The notes: generated by a model from the sequence alone, not told the origin. DNA of 64,000 nt from Lewinellaceae bacterium (GCA_020636315.1 JACJYA010000024.1:1-64000); one strand, 5' to 3'; positions 28,201 through 37,110 are shown, counted from the first letter of the stretch. Translations and numbers: made by a program.

Positions 28201-28382
28201 TGGTTTACCTGCTAACCTACGGCACCTTCCAGCAAAAACAGGAAATGTGGGAAGAATTCATTTTTTTGTCCAAAGCACTTTCCAAAAGTGCCCAGCCTAA
28301 AGAAGAAAAATTCAGAAGTTTCCAGAAAGCCCTGGATGCCATTGCCAGCTACATTCACAATCTAGGCTCTAAATCCAGTTAA
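25281..28382 (+). CDS. Large protein with a degenerate response-regulator receiver domain
   Basis: 1033 residues, not a recognised family as a whole. Residues ~600-830 contain an expanded receiver-like domain. WRVLLVDDKA (603-612) matches the first strand and acidic pair. YDLILLNYVFD (721-731) matches the third strand, but Asn727 replaces the phosphoacceptor Asp. ILPISIYAGA (785-794) matches the fourth strand with its Ser/Ala switch region. WDIGNSVDPINTP follows. A second strand-like stretch (ASPDLIIAFANM, 415-425) may be another Rossmann-like domain. The C-terminus is helical, with a very basic patch (NPKKKKNTLKARRKREKD). It is the likely partner of the preceding kinase-like ATPase. The gene starts 10 bases after it and ends 4 bases before the membrane-protein gene. 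Confidence 0.65.
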   Translation: MDPLITRPPIFLFITSLTEEEHENDRIGGILKFCNQELRRKGQRHLSEVLFPEGYRHYIDALYYREEDERGSQTAIIKVNGNAICDIGQENETAKGYWQSLKEGQVPGGDKEKDFLYRLIAGSCLDFLPHEEAFEVEVKAFIHWGVIDIKKSQAALARQLAGSFLLPAREDERQEGVFVIEDAKVKGLKAKLNIELQPYSCYPSHNYPLPHQNWEKIKESKSPAAFKACFQQAPPYTGPDFERFETRVLNGLCLMYEEKKADNLCYRENSSPQAGQAPKTGARKEKKEFLIDDFLDKEWRKIRYHIPKTEAIYGPPGRFGKNKPVRKVFPATNWGAEEKGNNLPEFPLRSYPKDNVRGPGVIKVKFTRLWNDGEVFTEIDGQHPHWGRLITMLTEGLQGMPVQLCDYRKCGSGASPDLIIAFANMKDFNDSAMFTRLSERHSFHLDDEKAGKEGISMDYYPVLTIGLMNIMIYYHDREDPRFFSDKGQIDNAFQVYRLLNLDKRFRFFDSSIWFRYLALTQDFIQGLEELLGTFEYNLNNHIYQSAEAAEYLEFQLRMLAESYFVNTHNRASGPYVTPFIFHSETRMKWLADRELAAVNHIDWRVLLVDDKAVARLFYFFSEERLPLTKYDIIKDHLTRCSPGLKELQIEKAESAKGKENMVAGAPPNSQNGGKVIIECVNNIHLAFEKITHDINQDAARQNVQLKGPGSSAELTGREYEYDLILLNYVFDLDLGGKAFIQKENSLDYGFDLITKLNKWAMDKESDGLGRELLSQALGPAQRLSILPISIYAGAMQSKLQDLGIPLSHEYWDIGNSVDPINTPDLFRFHFFYQLRKQLNQLSFIDKEKNITKAIKLSNPKKKKNTLKARRKREKDFFEKYNQLKRPGSLLLHYFNEIVPKAKSSNQKDNHDSTGEMAGSGLRFTALRQFPNIVELGVRFKRLYLHKDQNAMAEMLINQHFFGLTPFAWDHLQNLVYLLTYGTFQQKQEMWEEFIFLSKALSKSAQPKEEKFRSFQKALDAIASYIHNLGSKSS

Positions 28383-28386
28383 CGAT

Positions 28387-31300
28387 ATGCAATCGGGTTA
28401 TCATTTTTTCCTAGACGACATTTCGAAAGAAGAAAAACAGGAGGTCATCTTTTCCTATACCAAGGTCTGGTTAAAAGATGAACACCAACTCAAAGAACAG
28501 GGAATTACTTCCACGGAGGCGATCCCCACTTACCCCATTTATGTAACCATTAACCAGGATGCCGCCACCTTCCATTTCATCGGGCTGGTGGCTTCGGAAG
28601 GCGGCAATATAAAATGGATCGCTCAGCACTTTGAAATACTTTCTCTGCCGCTTTTCCCAAACCTGGAACTGAAAGATGACCTGTCCGAAACCCTGGTTAA
28701 GATCATAGATGAAGCCGTGGAGGTGGAACGCGATTTGTACGAATGCGAACGCGAACGAGAGGCATTTTCAGTAAGTAAGGCGAAAAAAGGCCTGCTCGAC
28801 GCTCTTGAATCCAACTCCAACCAACCCAAAAACGGCCAGGGGTTCTTCGCCCAGCCCTTGTTTACTTATTCCTCTTTGGAAGAAGTCGTCCTTTTTTCCA
28901 CCTCTGAGGACCGTCCGTCTGTAGAAAAAAGCCGCCTTTTCGACACCACTTCTCTGGGCCAGTTGAGCGAAAGCGATGAAAATGGGAAAAAAGCCTTTAT
29001 TCCCAAACGGGAATTGCTGCTCGATTTTTTATTCGATTTCACCCATTCCTCCGTCTTTGACAATAGCATCCACAAGGTCAATGTCGAAGTGAAGTTAAAG
29101 GAATGCCCCCTGACCGATGCGGTGATCAATAAGTGTGAATATTACTTTGCCAGGGAAAATTATTTCCTGTCCGCTCAGATCGACAATTACAATAGCCTAA
29201 CCGGCTCCCGGAGAGATAACAGCATCCGGAAAAGCTGGTCGGAGAAACTGGAATCGGCCGAAAAGGACTACGTGAATACGATCATCAGTGACGGGGCTAC
29301 GGAAGTTTTCATGAATTCGGGAGGCTGGCTCTTCCCTGTGGAGCAGGAGCTCAAAGCTGTTATTTTTAACGATAACCCCCATACCAAACATATCATCAAT
29401 ACTATTTTCAAAAAGATTAAAAACCGGGCAAATTACCCAGCCATCTCCCTCCCGAAAAAAGTGACAAACCTGGGTTTTAGGTTTATTTTCAGAGTGGTTT
29501 CCTTAATGCGAAAGTTTAAGTTTATACTTCCCTTGTTTGTCCTGGTTATGGCCTTTTTTCCTTTCAAATGGATTTTTCAACCTAATGTCCTGCATTTTTT
29601 CCTGGCCGCCATTTTTATTTTTCTGATCGTAGCTTATTTCATCAGGAAAATAGCTGAAGCCTTTAAAGGCTCTATCAATGAAAAGGACAGGAAAAGGAGA
29701 ACCTATAATCGGGCAATCTGGCAAAGATGGATAAAAAAAGAAATTGAAAGAGAATTCAAAGGCAAGGAAAGCCCGGTTATCAGGAAATCTCTGGAAGAAA
29801 ACCGGCTGCAAAACCAGCTTTTTCAAAGAGCCACCAATAATTTTTTCCTGAGGAGATACAACATTCACCAGGCTTACCGAAACAGCATTCCTTACCAGTA
29901 CCGGCTATGGGCGGGCATCCTCGTCTTTCCCATACTTTTTGTGCCCTTAATCATACTCCTGCATTATCTCTGTACCCAGATTTTTGAATTATCCGCATTC
30001 CATATAATAACATTTTCAATCTTCCATGTTTCTTTACCGAAAGGCCTCTTCGAATTCGACCTGGAGATATCCCTTTATCTTTTGACCACCCTGGGAATTA
30101 TTTCAACTCTGAGTTTTCCCCTTGCTTACCTGATCTACCGTTATGGCTACATCGGCTGGGAATCCATTAATACTTCGAGGTTCAATACCTTCACCTTTCT
30201 TCTGGACTTCACAATTTGTTTATTTCTCCTAAGTATTTTATACATACATTTTGATATTAGTATGAATTACCCGGAAACGCCCAAAAATCATCTTTTTTTG
30301 TTGGCTTTCTCAATGGGGTTAATCATTTATTGTATCCTGAATCTTCGTTACATAATTAATAAACGCTGCTCTTGGGATCGGTCCACTGAAAAAAAATATG
30401 AGATTGGGGGCGCAATCATACTGAGCATTATCGGCCTGGGTTTTTCAGCCTTCATCACTCAAAACTTCTGGGTGATTACCGGTATCTTCACAGTACTGGT
30501 CTTTGTCCTGAACTACATCGTCCGGCGGCAGGACGTGGAAAACCTGTACTGGTTTACCTTCAACCTGATCCTTCCCCGGATGCAAATGGCCATTATTTCC
30601 AGCTGGATACTACTGATCTCAACCGAGGAGTTGTGGAAGGCGAACCTGGATATTCCACCGATCATTCTGGCCGTTATCATTTTTGTGCTGATTGCCCTGG
30701 CTTTCTATTACATGGGATACGTCATGATGAATAAAGTCCCCGACTTGCCGTGGGAAGGACTCCTGACCCGCTCTTTCATACTGCTCATTTACGGGTTTTT
30801 ATTTTCCTTCGCCTTCGGGGTGTTGTCCATGAACATTATCGGGGAAAAAATGCTGCTCAACAGCGGCCTGCTCCAGGAGCGGTACCCGATCGGAGAGGTG
30901 GAAGAAATCGGGAATTATATCGAAGGGGTGAAGTTTCAAAGCATTGAATTTGCCAATGCTCCCACTGCCCTTTCCCTTTGCCGGGCTTCGGAAGAATTGA
31001 TCAAAGGGTACGGCAACGAACAGGGCCGGCAAATGACTCTTTTGGGAGAGGCCCTGGTCCAGTTGCAGCAAAAGCTGGCTTTTTCAAGAGCATACTACAA
31101 CGCCATTACGCGCAAAAGCCGGCAGAAATACTACATACATTGCGAAACGGTAGACAATCCGATCCAAGAAGGAAAATATCTGGGCCGGTTTAAAGCCTTT
31201 GAAGACCGCTTCCGGTTTCTCGAGCTGAGAATGCGGAACGAAGATTTCTCTTCCGGAGAATTACAAAAAGCCCTTCTCGTTTGTGCCGAAGACCTGGACC

Positions 31301-31635
31301 AATTTGATCAGGAACTGATGCAGTTTGCTCAGGGCCTGATACATGATTTTAAAGCAATTAACAAAAAATACAGCTCCGGTTTTTACCACTCCAGGTATTT
31401 ATTCAACAAACTCAAAGAAAACGATTTGCTTATTGAAAGAGATATCATTTTCCACCTGGGGCTCAGTGAAACAAACCTGGAAAACCCTGAGGAAGATTGT
31501 AAATATCAGGACAGCAACCGTCAATTACTCATCTTCCCCAGGCTTCTCCTGGTCAATACCACGCTGGCCCTGTTCGTCGGCCTGTTTTTTCAGGTCGTTT
31601 CTCAGGACCGGTCCATTACAGATCCTCTGGGTTGA
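28387..31635 (+). CDS. Polytopic membrane protein of the three-gene cassette
   Basis: 1082 residues, no recognised family. The first ~370 residues are soluble (HFFLDDISKEEKQEVIFSYTK; a coiled-coil-like segment around 100-140). From ~377 there are about eleven hydrophobic segments (for example FILPLFVLVMAFFPF, ILVFPILFVPLIILL, IPPIILAVIIFVLIALAFYY and SFILLIYGFLFSFAFGVLSM). A helical soluble region of ~230 residues follows, and then a last hydrophobic segment (NTTLALFVGLFFQVV) near the C-terminus. The membrane part looks visibly more A+T-rich than the neighbouring genes. The 4-base gap to the upstream gene indicates one operon with the kinase-like and pseudo-receiver proteins. A membrane effector or anchor for that pair is a plausible role, but it is inferred from context alone. 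Confidence 0.7.
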   Translation: MQSGYHFFLDDISKEEKQEVIFSYTKVWLKDEHQLKEQGITSTEAIPTYPIYVTINQDAATFHFIGLVASEGGNIKWIAQHFEILSLPLFPNLELKDDLSETLVKIIDEAVEVERDLYECEREREAFSVSKAKKGLLDALESNSNQPKNGQGFFAQPLFTYSSLEEVVLFSTSEDRPSVEKSRLFDTTSLGQLSESDENGKKAFIPKRELLLDFLFDFTHSSVFDNSIHKVNVEVKLKECPLTDAVINKCEYYFARENYFLSAQIDNYNSLTGSRRDNSIRKSWSEKLESAEKDYVNTIISDGATEVFMNSGGWLFPVEQELKAVIFNDNPHTKHIINTIFKKIKNRANYPAISLPKKVTNLGFRFIFRVVSLMRKFKFILPLFVLVMAFFPFKWIFQPNVLHFFLAAIFIFLIVAYFIRKIAEAFKGSINEKDRKRRTYNRAIWQRWIKKEIEREFKGKESPVIRKSLEENRLQNQLFQRATNNFFLRRYNIHQAYRNSIPYQYRLWAGILVFPILFVPLIILLHYLCTQIFELSAFHIITFSIFHVSLPKGLFEFDLEISLYLLTTLGIISTLSFPLAYLIYRYGYIGWESINTSRFNTFTFLLDFTICLFLLSILYIHFDISMNYPETPKNHLFLLAFSMGLIIYCILNLRYIINKRCSWDRSTEKKYEIGGAIILSIIGLGFSAFITQNFWVITGIFTVLVFVLNYIVRRQDVENLYWFTFNLILPRMQMAIISSWILLISTEELWKANLDIPPIILAVIIFVLIALAFYYMGYVMMNKVPDLPWEGLLTRSFILLIYGFLFSFAFGVLSMNIIGEKMLLNSGLLQERYPIGEVEEIGNYIEGVKFQSIEFANAPTALSLCRASEELIKGYGNEQGRQMTLLGEALVQLQQKLAFSRAYYNAITRKSRQKYYIHCETVDNPIQEGKYLGRFKAFEDRFRFLELRMRNEDFSSGELQKALLVCAEDLDQFDQELMQFAQGLIHDFKAINKKYSSGFYHSRYLFNKLKENDLLIERDIIFHLGLSETNLENPEEDCKYQDSNRQLLIFPRLLLVNTTLALFVGLFFQVVSQDRSITDPLG

Positions 31636-31672
31636 CCCCTGGCCGGGGTTCAAAACGGCGCCCCTCTGGTAT

Positions 31673-32515
31673 TCAGGACGAGCCCCGCTCGCTTCCACCC
31701 GACTGCCTGAGGGTTTCCAGGGCCCGGGCCTGAAGTTCCAGTTTATCCAGCAGGTAATAAGACTCCTGAAATATCTCCTCCACAATGGAGGGAACTGTGC
31801 CGGGGTACCTTAAAGCATCGAAGCGAAAAGGAAAAGAGGGAAGGCTGAGCGAACCATAGCCACGTAAGGCCGGCATCCGGGCCGTTCTCTGGCTTTTTAG
31901 CTGGCGTTCCAGTTCCTGTTCCAGGAATGCTTCAAGCTCGCCGGAAAAAGCGGGGTACAGATCCAGCCATTCTCCCAATTCCCCTTCGAAAGCATGAACA
32001 AGGGCCTCCATATCCTGGACAATGTCGATCTGCAGTTTGGCCTGTTCCAGTTCTCTCAGGCGAGTAGCCAGAAACTTCCGGAAAGTTTCAAAGACCTCCT
32101 GAAGTTGGTTCAGGTAAACCATGCCTGCGTTAACATTCCGATGAAAGATCCTCCTGTTTTCAGGAATATTCCGGATTCTGTGCTGCAGCCTTTTGATGTG
32201 AAAGCTCAGTTCTCTGGCACGGTAGCTCACTCTTTCCAGAGCCTGCTCCGTTTCGGCTATCTGTGAATCAAGCAATTGATAAATGCCCGGGCCGTACCGG
32301 AAGTTAAAATAAAGCTGCCTCAGCTCCGGCACCAGAAAAATGGCCAGTACTAAAAGGATACCAACAACAGCAATGGTGGCCAGAATGTCAAACAGCAATT
32401 CTGCATGCCGCCACACAAAGCGGTAAACGGCCAGCAAGGTTTTTACCACTAAAAAGCCTGCAGGCACCATTAATAATAATGCAATAACCCGGTGTTCAGG
32501 ATATTTATAATTCAT
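31673..32515 (-). CDS. Small membrane protein with coiled-coil region, convergent to the cassette
   Basis: A 280-residue protein of unknown family. Two N-terminal transmembrane helices (VIALLLMVPAGFLVVKTLLAVY and LFDILATIAVVGILLVLAIFLV) precede a long helical region rich in Glu, Gln, Arg and Leu (~75-200: LDSQIAETEQALERVSYRARELS; LQEVFETFRKFLATRLRELEQAKLQ) with coiled-coil character. The C-terminus is short and acidic (QSGGSERGSS). It is on the opposite strand, its stop only 37 bases from that of the polytopic membrane protein. It could be a fourth component of the cassette or an unrelated neighbour. Confidence 0.65.
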   Translation of the reverse strand: MNYKYPEHRVIALLLMVPAGFLVVKTLLAVYRFVWRHAELLFDILATIAVVGILLVLAIFLVPELRQLYFNFRYGPGIYQLLDSQIAETEQALERVSYRARELSFHIKRLQHRIRNIPENRRIFHRNVNAGMVYLNQLQEVFETFRKFLATRLRELEQAKLQIDIVQDMEALVHAFEGELGEWLDLYPAFSGELEAFLEQELERQLKSQRTARMPALRGYGSLSLPSFPFRFDALRYPGTVPSIVEEIFQESYYLLDKLELQARALETLRQSGGSERGSS

Positions 32516-33036
32516 GATGGAGGGTATTTCCGGTTAATGAATGAATGATGAAAAGGAATGGAAATACCCAGGCATCAAAGCCGGGGATGGCTCTTGAAGT
32601 GAAAATTATGCCTGATCCAGATGAAAGGTGTCTTCCGGAAAGTCAACAGCCCGAATAAGATCCATGGGCTGGAAAGGATGTAATGGATAAAAAAGAAATT
32701 GAGCGGGGAAAAGGACAGAAAGTTTAGCTAACCATATTCATCTTCCATAAGTCAAAAGTGTTTTTTCTTAAAAGTAACAGATTTTACCCCTAACCCGGAG
32801 AAAAATTCGACGAACGAAAAAAAACAACCTATTAACGAAATTAATTATATTTAATTATATTTATAATATTACAATACGTTAAAGAGGTGGAATTTCTCTG
32901 GATAACAACTGCGTTTTATGATAGTGTTACACAAATAATTCCCAAATAGTTCCATTCTTTTCGGCCATGAAAAAAGAATGGCCAAAATTGTATCTTTAAC
33001 TTTTCATCTCATAATGTCCAGGCAGGCGGCAAAAGC
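32516..33036 (+). promoter_or_regulatory. Intergenic region with candidate promoter and inverted repeat upstream of the barrel gene
   Basis: This 521-base stretch has no gene. The part around 32840-32880 is very A+T-rich. An inverted repeat of 10 bp (CCATTCTTTT at 32952-32961 with AAAAGAATGG at 32972-32981) lies just before TATCTTTA (32991-32998), one mismatch from the Bacteroidota -7 box TAnnTTTG, about 40 bases before the ATG at 33037. The repeat overlaps the likely -33 region, so it could be an operator. No -33 TTTG is present at the usual spacing, which fits a regulated promoter, but this is speculative. Confidence 0.35.
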
Positions 33037-34074
33037 ATGAAATATTTCCTGATTACAGCCCTTTTGTTCCCAGCATTGCTGGCGAGCGCCCAGGTCAAAC
33101 CCGACTTCTTCCCGGAAGACCTGACTTCCACCTCGGAAGGAAACCATCTGCGTTGTTATTGTCAGCCGGGAATACGAAACACCTCTCGTTCCAAAGGGTT
33201 GGAGCTGGCCTACAGCTACTTTGGAGGAGGGGCATATAAGGCCCAGGATAGTTTACTATCCTCCCCTTTAACGGAATTCAGGAACCACAACTATCTCAAG
33301 TTCTCTCTGAAGGCGCCCTTAGTCAATAAAGACAACCTGAAGATTTTACTCAGCTACTCTTACTTTGCAGAAGTTCATGATATCAAGCGGTTCGGGCCTG
33401 ATTTCGGGCAGGTTTTCCGGGAATTAAACGGTATCAAACTGAAAAGCGCCACCCTTGGGGCCATCATAGCCAAATCTCTGGGTGAATACCACTACCTCGC
33501 CTTCCGGTTTCGCCTGGCAGCCAATGGCAATTACCCGGGGCTCGGCCGTTATTTTGAAGACAGGTATGCCATTTATAAGTTCTACGGCATATACGGCATC
33601 AAACCCAGCGAGGATTTCGAATGGGGAATCGGGCTGGCCTACTCCAAGAGTTTCCGGCGCAACAGCATCATCCCCTTTCTGCTTTTCAACCGCAACCTCA
33701 GCGACAAGTGGGGTATTGAAGCCGTTCTCCCCGCCAACGCCTTTTTGCGTTACAACCTCGGCCACGGCGACATTCTCCTGCTCGGAGTAGAATACGACAG
33801 CCAAAGCTACAGGTTAACCATGCCGAGCCTTACCAACGGGCAGTCCGATTTTGCCATGAACCATTCCGAGGTCCTGGCCTCCGCCAGGGCGGAGCACAAA
33901 TTTGCCGACTGGATCTGGGGTAACTTTAAATTCGGCTACCGTTTTAATTTCAGCACCGATTTTGAAGCCAAATCCCCGGGGACTACTCCGTTCAACGTGG
34001 ACCCGTCCAATTCTTTTTTCTTCCAGGTCGGTTTTTTTCTCTCGCCTCCGGACCATCTGCGGAACAAGGATTAG
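33037..34074 (+). CDS. Outer-membrane beta-barrel protein (DUF6268-like)
   Basis: 345 residues. The signal peptide is MKYFLITALLFPALLASAQ, with cleavage expected after SAQ. The mature part consists of alternating amphipathic strands rich in Tyr/Phe (LELAYSYFGGGAYK, LKFSLKAPLV, YHYLAFRFRLAANG, YKFYGIYGIKPS, WIWGNFKFGYRFNFSTDF) and ends near FFFQVGFFLSPPD, as expected of an outer-membrane barrel of the DUF6268 type found in Bacteroidota. Family assignment is by memory of the pattern. It stands alone, with its own promoter candidate upstream and a convergent gene after it. Role unknown. Confidence 0.75.
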   Translation: MKYFLITALLFPALLASAQVKPDFFPEDLTSTSEGNHLRCYCQPGIRNTSRSKGLELAYSYFGGGAYKAQDSLLSSPLTEFRNHNYLKFSLKAPLVNKDNLKILLSYSYFAEVHDIKRFGPDFGQVFRELNGIKLKSATLGAIIAKSLGEYHYLAFRFRLAANGNYPGLGRYFEDRYAIYKFYGIYGIKPSEDFEWGIGLAYSKSFRRNSIIPFLLFNRNLSDKWGIEAVLPANAFLRYNLGHGDILLLGVEYDSQSYRLTMPSLTNGQSDFAMNHSEVLASARAEHKFADWIWGNFKFGYRFNFSTDFEAKSPGTTPFNVDPSNSFFFQVGFFLSPPDHLRNKD

Positions 34075-34195
34075 TTTCCCAAATGCCTCAACAACGCCAC
34101 GACCCGCAACGGAGCGCTGCTGCCATGCCGGATCAGCATCGGCAGGCCGGCTACCCGGCTTCCCTTTGCCGGTAATGTTTTATGAGAAAAAAATG

Positions 34196-35260
34196 CTAAT
34201 CCACTCTTTTCCATTCCTGGCGGTTATCTTTCCCAAATTCAAGGAGGAGGCTGTCTCCTTTGAGGAAATAGGCAGCAAACCTTATCCAACCTTTCCCCTG
34301 GTCGATCAGAATATCGTTGCCTTCGGTTTTCCACCGGCCTCTGCCCACTCCTCTGCCATTCGGATTGGACCGGACGGCAGCGGCTTTCCCAAAATGGAAG
34401 GTGCCGTCAGGATGCAATTGCAGTAAAGTTTGTTCCGGTGGGGAAAACTCCCCTGATGCAGGAGGCTGTGCGTGTACCCAATTTCCGGCAGGATTTTGGC
34501 CCGTGCTTTCAGAAATACCGGGCAAAGGCCTGGAACCCTGCCTCAGGAACTGCACCCTGAACCGGCCTTGTTCAGCGAAAAAGTCGAGCATTACCACATT
34601 CCCACTCAGCGTTCCCGAGAACTTCATCTTACCCTGAGTTTGCGGATCATAGGCCTCCCCCCAGGATTTATCCTCGCTGATGGCCCCTTCCAGTATGTAT
34701 TTGTATCCGCCGGCATCTACCTCCCCGCTCAACTGATTGCCATATCGGCTGATGGAAAGTTGAGTGGGCGCCTCATTGATCACACCATTGTAATTACCCG
34801 CCCATTCTCCGGCAGCGCCGGGAGCGGGCTGATCAGGCAACCATTGTTCTTCCTCGGGTTTCACCTGCTCTATCGGAGATAATTCAATTGGTGCTTTAAC
34901 TTTTTCCCGCCGGGTGAGAAAAAAATCTTTAGCACTCAGATAATCCGGCTGGTTGTAAGCGTCGGCGGGCATGATGGTCAGCACCAGTTGTTCTCCCTTG
35001 AGCCGGGCTTCGAAGTACAGCCCTCCCCGATCATTGAGGAGCGTGCCCCGGGCGTATTCTCCCTCCACAACTGCCTGAACCTGGTACCGGGTACCGTCAG
35101 AATCCAAAAGAAATCCCTCCAGGCGGTGCTGCCCGGCATCCTGTATGTCAAATACCACTTGGCCCCCGTCTGCATCGAGAACATACTCCCCCGGATAATC
35201 CTGCGCCCTCCCCCAAAGAGGAAGCAACAACAGCAGTAATGAAGCAATACCTGGTTTCAT
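34196..35260 (-). CDS. Exported beta-rich protein of unknown function
   Basis: 354 residues from the ATG at 35260 (MKPGIASLLLLLLPLWGRAQ, a clear signal peptide). A TTG seven codons upstream is rejected. The mature protein seems to contain three small beta units. One is near the N-terminus (GEYVLDADGGQVVFDI). A second begins AGEWAGNYNGVINEAPTQLSI, lipocalin/MORN-like in pattern, with internal homology SGEVDAGGYKYILEG and FSGTLSGNVVMLDFF. The third is near the C-terminus (GRGRWKTEGNDILI). No enzyme motif is visible. It is divergently transcribed from the SDR gene across a gap of about 100 bases. Confidence 0.7.
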   Translation of the reverse strand: MKPGIASLLLLLLPLWGRAQDYPGEYVLDADGGQVVFDIQDAGQHRLEGFLLDSDGTRYQVQAVVEGEYARGTLLNDRGGLYFEARLKGEQLVLTIMPADAYNQPDYLSAKDFFLTRREKVKAPIELSPIEQVKPEEEQWLPDQPAPGAAGEWAGNYNGVINEAPTQLSISRYGNQLSGEVDAGGYKYILEGAISEDKSWGEAYDPQTQGKMKFSGTLSGNVVMLDFFAEQGRFRVQFLRQGSRPLPGISESTGQNPAGNWVHAQPPASGEFSPPEQTLLQLHPDGTFHFGKAAAVRSNPNGRGVGRGRWKTEGNDILIDQGKGWIRFAAYFLKGDSLLLEFGKDNRQEWKRVD

Positions 35261-35358
35261 CCTGGTTTGTTTTTGGGTCAACTATTCTCAAGTGAAACTA
35301 AGTAATATTAGATAGAAATACCTTCCAAAAATTCTTTTCTTTACAAAAAAACGCTGCC

Positions 35359-36186
35359 ATGAAACACCCTGTTGCCCTGATCACCGGCGCCGCAAGTGGT
35401 ATCGGCAGGCACTTTGCCCTGTCCAACCGTGAACGGTTCAGGTGGGTAGTTACCGACGTTGAAGAAGCCAGGCTGAAGGATGTTTTCGGAAACGAAACGG
35501 AAACATTTCTACCCTTGAGCCTCAATGTAAGTAATGCACAGGATTGGAGATCTGCGATTACTGCCGCCCTTACAAAATTTGGCCGGATCGATTACCTCTT
35601 TAACATTGCCGGCGTTTCTCTTCCGCGTTTCATCACCGATGCGGACGAGAGCATTGTGGAAAAGCATCTGGATATCAACGCCAAGGGCGTTCTTTACGGC
35701 ACCACTTTTGCAGCTCAGGAGATGGAAAAACGAGGCGGAGGCCACATCATAAACATTGCCTCACTTGCCGGTATTGCCCCGGTTCCCGGCATGGCGTACT
35801 ATACAGCCTCGAAGTTTGCCGTCCGGGGCTTTTCTTTGGCGGCGGCCCTTGAGTTGCGCGAAAAAAATATTTACGTTACGGTCATCTGCCCGGACCTCGT
35901 CCGTACTCCAATGCTGGATCATCAGCTGACGCTACCCCGGGAATCTGCGCTGAGCTTTTCGGGTTCCACCCGGGTGCTGGCCGTTGAAGACGTCGAAAAG
36001 GCAATTCTCAAGGCGATTCGGAAAAAACCCCTTGAACTGGCCCTGCCCCTTTCCCGGGGGATACTGGCCAAGATCGGAGGTTCGATCAGTGGCCTGGCGT
36101 GGCTGCTCTACCGGAGGCTGTACAGGAAGGGCCTGCGCAACGCCGGAAAGTTGAAAAACGAATACAAGAATTTGATTGAGGGTTAA
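35359..36186 (+). CDS. Short-chain dehydrogenase/reductase
   Basis: 275 residues of the classical SDR family. The NAD(P) motif is ALITGAASGIG (6-16). NIAG is the structural NNAG-like motif. The catalytic triad is represented by Ser in INIASLAG and by YTASK (Tyr-xxx-Lys). A substrate loop PDLVRTPML follows. The C-terminal ~40 residues are basic and hydrophobic (GLAWLLYRRLYRKGLR) and could associate with membrane. Substrate cannot be told. Its stop overlaps the stop of the convergent acetyltransferase gene by 4 bases (36183-36186). Confidence 0.92.
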   Translation: MKHPVALITGAASGIGRHFALSNRERFRWVVTDVEEARLKDVFGNETETFLPLSLNVSNAQDWRSAITAALTKFGRIDYLFNIAGVSLPRFITDADESIVEKHLDINAKGVLYGTTFAAQEMEKRGGGHIINIASLAGIAPVPGMAYYTASKFAVRGFSLAAALELREKNIYVTVICPDLVRTPMLDHQLTLPRESALSFSGSTRVLAVEDVEKAILKAIRKKPLELALPLSRGILAKIGGSISGLAWLLYRRLYRKGLRNAGKLKNEYKNLIEG

Positions 36187-37025
36187 ACCCATACTGCCTC
36201 CACGAAATCCGCCACCTTTCGGTAACCGATGGCCTGATAGATCTTATTGGAGGTAGGATTTTTCAGGTCTGTAAACAGCGAACAGAACCGGTACCCTTTG
36301 TCCAGCATATTTTGGCTCAGCCTGGCTACGCAATTGCTGGCATATCCCTTTCCACGGTGAGCCGGAGGAGTATATACGGCGTTGATGGTGATCCCATTGC
36401 GCGTGGGGCGGGTGGCGGCTGCCATGCTAACGGGTGCTGAGTCCTCCCAGAAGAAAAGGCAGCGTTGCTTCAAAAGGCTGCCAACCAACTTCCGGCATTG
36501 CTCCTCATCTGCTTCCCCCAGTGCCTCCCGGTTGAAGGCCATGATCCAATCCAGGGCGAGCAGTTCATCATTTTTCTCAGCTGCCCGCAATCTGCCGCCG
36601 GAAAACGCAGGCATGGTTACTCCGTCCAGTTTAAAGGCCCCCATCTCTCTTTTCATTTCCCAGGCCCCGCCTTTGTGAGCAACCCATGACCCTGCAAACG
36701 GTTCAATGAATGGTTTGAGGCCAAACACCCCGGGTATCTCTATCCCCCGGCTGGAAAAGAAATTACTGGCCAGATGGGCTGTAGCGGAAGCTTCCTCATT
36801 CAGTCCATAGGCGATCAGATTCCTGGGGGGTGTCTGCAATGCACAAAATATCGGCCAGCCACTTCGAACAACACTCAAAAAGTTAGCGGTATGGCCCCCC
36901 TCTTCACGACCTTTCAACCCAAGGGCCAGGCCCAGCAGCATGTTATTGGCAGCCTCCTCCTGTTCCAGGAATGCTATATTCTCTCGCAGGAAGGAACCCG
37001 CGTCGGGATAGGATCTGATCTCCAT
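36183..37025 (-). CDS. GNAT-family N-acetyltransferase
   Basis: 280 residues. The C-terminal half is a GNAT domain: VSMAAATRPTRNGITINAVYTPPAHRGKGYASNC contains the strand-4 and acetyl-CoA (R/Q-x-x-G-x-G/A: HRGKGYA) signature, followed by LFTDLKNPTSNKIYQAIGYRKV, the usual strand 5/helix region. The N-terminal half is diverged and may be a second, degenerate GNAT domain, as in many ~280-aa Bacteroidota and Bacillus members. Substrate unknown. It converges tail to tail with the SDR gene. Confidence 0.88.
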   Translation of the reverse strand: MEIRSYPDAGSFLRENIAFLEQEEAANNMLLGLALGLKGREEGGHTANFLSVVRSGWPIFCALQTPPRNLIAYGLNEEASATAHLASNFFSSRGIEIPGVFGLKPFIEPFAGSWVAHKGGAWEMKREMGAFKLDGVTMPAFSGGRLRAAEKNDELLALDWIMAFNREALGEADEEQCRKLVGSLLKQRCLFFWEDSAPVSMAAATRPTRNGITINAVYTPPAHRGKGYASNCVARLSQNMLDKGYRFCSLFTDLKNPTSNKIYQAIGYRKVADFVEAVWV

Positions 37026-37110
37026 TTGTTTTTCTAAGTTTTAATATACTGTGAGAAAACAAATTAGAAAATTAAAAGAATGATTCCCGCTTTTTATCAA
37101 ATATTCCCCT

